A stretch of DNA of 64,000 nt from Azophilus sp026709365 (GTDB lineage Bacteria; Pseudomonadota; Gammaproteobacteria; Pseudomonadales; Azotimanducaceae): assembly GCA_965200175.1 (NCBI GenBank), contig OZ241345.1, positions 372,001 through 436,000 of the forward strand, given 5' to 3'. A program made the translations under genes and the position numbers. Of this stretch, positions 62,922-64,000 are shown piece after piece. A model generated the notes under the pieces. The model saw nothing but the letters and a program-made list of their open reading frames with translations, did not search any database and was not told where the DNA came from. The first letter of the stretch is position 1. Each line of letters starts with the position of its first letter.

Positions 62922-62929
62922 CGTACGCC

Positions 62930-63511
62930 CTACTCCAATTCAGCCGGGATGCCGGTGAAGTAGGCCGATACGATCATCAGCAGGCGCCTGTTCTGGGGCA
63001 CGAGGTCGAGGCGGTTGACCACCAGCTTGCGGGGATGGGTGGCGATCTTGTGCAGCAGCTGCAGCTCCGCCCCCTGCCGGTATCCGGCATTGACCTGGGC
63101 CTGGATTTGCCATAATCCCGGCACGTCCGGCACCGGCTGGCTGACGCCGGATTGAATGCGCATGTTGCGGAACTCAAGGGGTTTGAGCAGCTCCTGCAAG
63201 GCGGCCTGCAGGCTGGCCTCGGCGAGGCCCTGGGTCTCCGCCTCCCAGAACAGGACGCTCAACTGCTCATTGCGCAACCGCTCAGCGGCCAGCAGTTCGC
63301 TCCATTCCCCTTGGCCGCGCAGCCGCTTGGCGCGGGCGAAGCGGTCAGCGCCGTCAACGTAGCCTTCATGGGCCGCCCCCACTCGGTCCCCCTGCACCAG
63401 CACGGCGTAGAAGAGGACGATGAAGGCCGCCGCCCAAGCGCCAAGGCGCAGCCGCAAGTTGGCCGCCAACTCCGAACGCAGCCGCTGCCAAGCCGCCTTC
63501 AGGCCGTTCAC
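62930..63511 (-). CDS. GspM-like type II secretion protein
   Basis: 193 residues. A single hydrophobic segment (LGAWAAAFIVLFYAVLVQGD) follows a short basic cytoplasmic head, and the rest is periplasmic with an alpha/beta ferredoxin-like end (LWQIQAQVNAGYR, HPRKLVVNRLDLVPQNRRLL). This plan, together with a GspL-like gene that overlaps its start by 4 bases, fits GspM of a type II secretion platform. PilO of type IV pili has a similar plan and remains possible. Confidence 0.6.
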   Translation of the reverse strand: MNGLKAAWQRLRSELAANLRLRLGAWAAAFIVLFYAVLVQGDRVGAAHEGYVDGADRFARAKRLRGQGEWSELLAAERLRNEQLSVLFWEAETQGLAEASLQAALQELLKPLEFRNMRIQSGVSQPVPDVPGLWQIQAQVNAGYRQGAELQLLHKIATHPRKLVVNRLDLVPQNRRLLMIVSAYFTGIPAELE

Positions 63512-64000
63512 CGCGCCACCTGCATCGTCAGCTCAACGCGGTTTTGGCCACGGGCCTGCTCCACGCGCACGTCGGCGAGCAGGGGCAGCGCCTCGATGAG
63601 CCGCACGTACTGCACCGGGTCGGCGGCCGCGTCCTCAACCACCACCTTGAGCTCGCCCTGCTGATAGCGCCAAGCCGCAAAGCGCGCTCCGGGATTCGGC
63701 AGCGCTTTGTCGATCAGGCCCATCAGGTAGGCCTGCGACGGTTCGCGCAGCAGGTCGTCAAGCCGGTCGTTGATGCCGCTCAAGCGCCGCTGCTCGTTGC
63801 GCGCCGCCATGAAGGGAGCGACCTCCTCCTGAATGGCGGCAAAGTCGCGGTCCGCGCCCTGGCCGGCAAGCGTCAGCCGCCAGTGCCGACCCTCCTGCCA
63901 AACCAGCAGCGTGGACAGCACCAAGGCAAGCCCCGCCGCCACGCGCAGCTCGTTGGCCACCAGCCACTCCCGCGGCGGCATCCGCGCCGCCCAAGGCTCG
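63508..64000 (-). CDS. GspL-like type II secretion protein, partial (5' end outside)
   Basis: The frame is open through the right edge; the ATG at 63981 lies inside it and need not be the start. It shows a membrane segment (LRVAAGLALVLSTLLVW) followed by a periplasmic domain with PNPGARFAAWRYQQGELKVV and VRVEQARGQNRVELTMQVAR. In GspL this part follows a large cytoplasmic actin-like domain, which would lie beyond 64000. GspL recruits the secretion ATPase to the inner membrane. Confidence 0.6.
   Translation of the reverse strand, partial: EPWAARMPPREWLVANELRVAAGLALVLSTLLVWQEGRHWRLTLAGQGADRDFAAIQEEVAPFMAARNEQRRLSGINDRLDDLLREPSQAYLMGLIDKALPNPGARFAAWRYQQGELKVVVEDAAADPVQYVRLIEALPLLADVRVEQARGQNRVELTMQVAR

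Overview
The window is high-GC DNA that reads as a chromosomal segment of a gammaproteobacterium, probably an uncultured marine or host-associated lineage (the habitat is inference). The placement rests on gene order: hda, a CDP-alcohol phosphatidyltransferase and a DUF2066 gene beside purM; dcd and mrp divergent from metG; and rnfA-B-D-G-E followed by nth. OxyR with both redox cysteines and a Fur-like operator agree with this. No rRNA, tRNA, prophage, complete insertion sequence or CRISPR array was seen.

Layout. 0-16.6 kb is mostly conserved core: a glutathione S-transferase relic, ssb, a secreted serine protease, a MurG-like glycosyltransferase, hda, a phosphatidyltransferase, DUF2066, purM, dcd, mrp, metG, the rnf operon and nth. 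16.6-25 kb is an accessory island. It holds intact Xre/RES and RelE/XRE toxin-antitoxin pairs, relics of VapBC and MazF-type modules, a 1377-residue SNF2-type helicase, and an HNH nuclease resembling enzymes that cut phosphorothioate-modified DNA. 25-41 kb mixes argG, a DUF4143 ATPase, an RND efflux pair, small-molecule enzymes (glutathione S-transferase, LLM oxidoreductase, SDR, P450, aminotransferase/omega-amidase), a c5-type cytochrome and an intact VapBC. 41.4-49 kb is a polysaccharide locus: manC, a thymidine-kinase-like/methyltransferase fusion, and a 1596-residue protein combining sulfotransferase, WbsX-like, GT2 and GT4 domains. 49.4-53 kb looks like a peroxide-defence block (oxyR, DUF3501, an Fe-S oxidoreductase, rubrerythrin). 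53-64 kb carries MATE and EamA transporters, idi, a carboxylesterase, a single-chain biotin-dependent acyl-CoA carboxylase, a second DUF4143 ATPase, and gspM/gspL-like genes running off the right edge.

The most unusual system is the Rnf complex. The rnfB reading frame continues into the C-terminal two-cluster ferredoxin domain of RnfC, and rnfD then starts in overlap. The NADH/FMN-binding part of RnfC is therefore absent from the operon, although all neighbouring genes are in their usual order. This suggests a reorganised Rnf that takes electrons from a different donor.

The intergenic regions carry several dispersed palindromic elements: a REP-like family with a GGAGTTTCGC/GCGAAACTCC core (about seven copies), two MITE-like elements with GTGGCTCAG termini, one longer element with 19-bp inverted ends, and a paired repeat upstream of purM and of the carboxylesterase gene. 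Calls rest on motif reading and gene context only; no database search was run.
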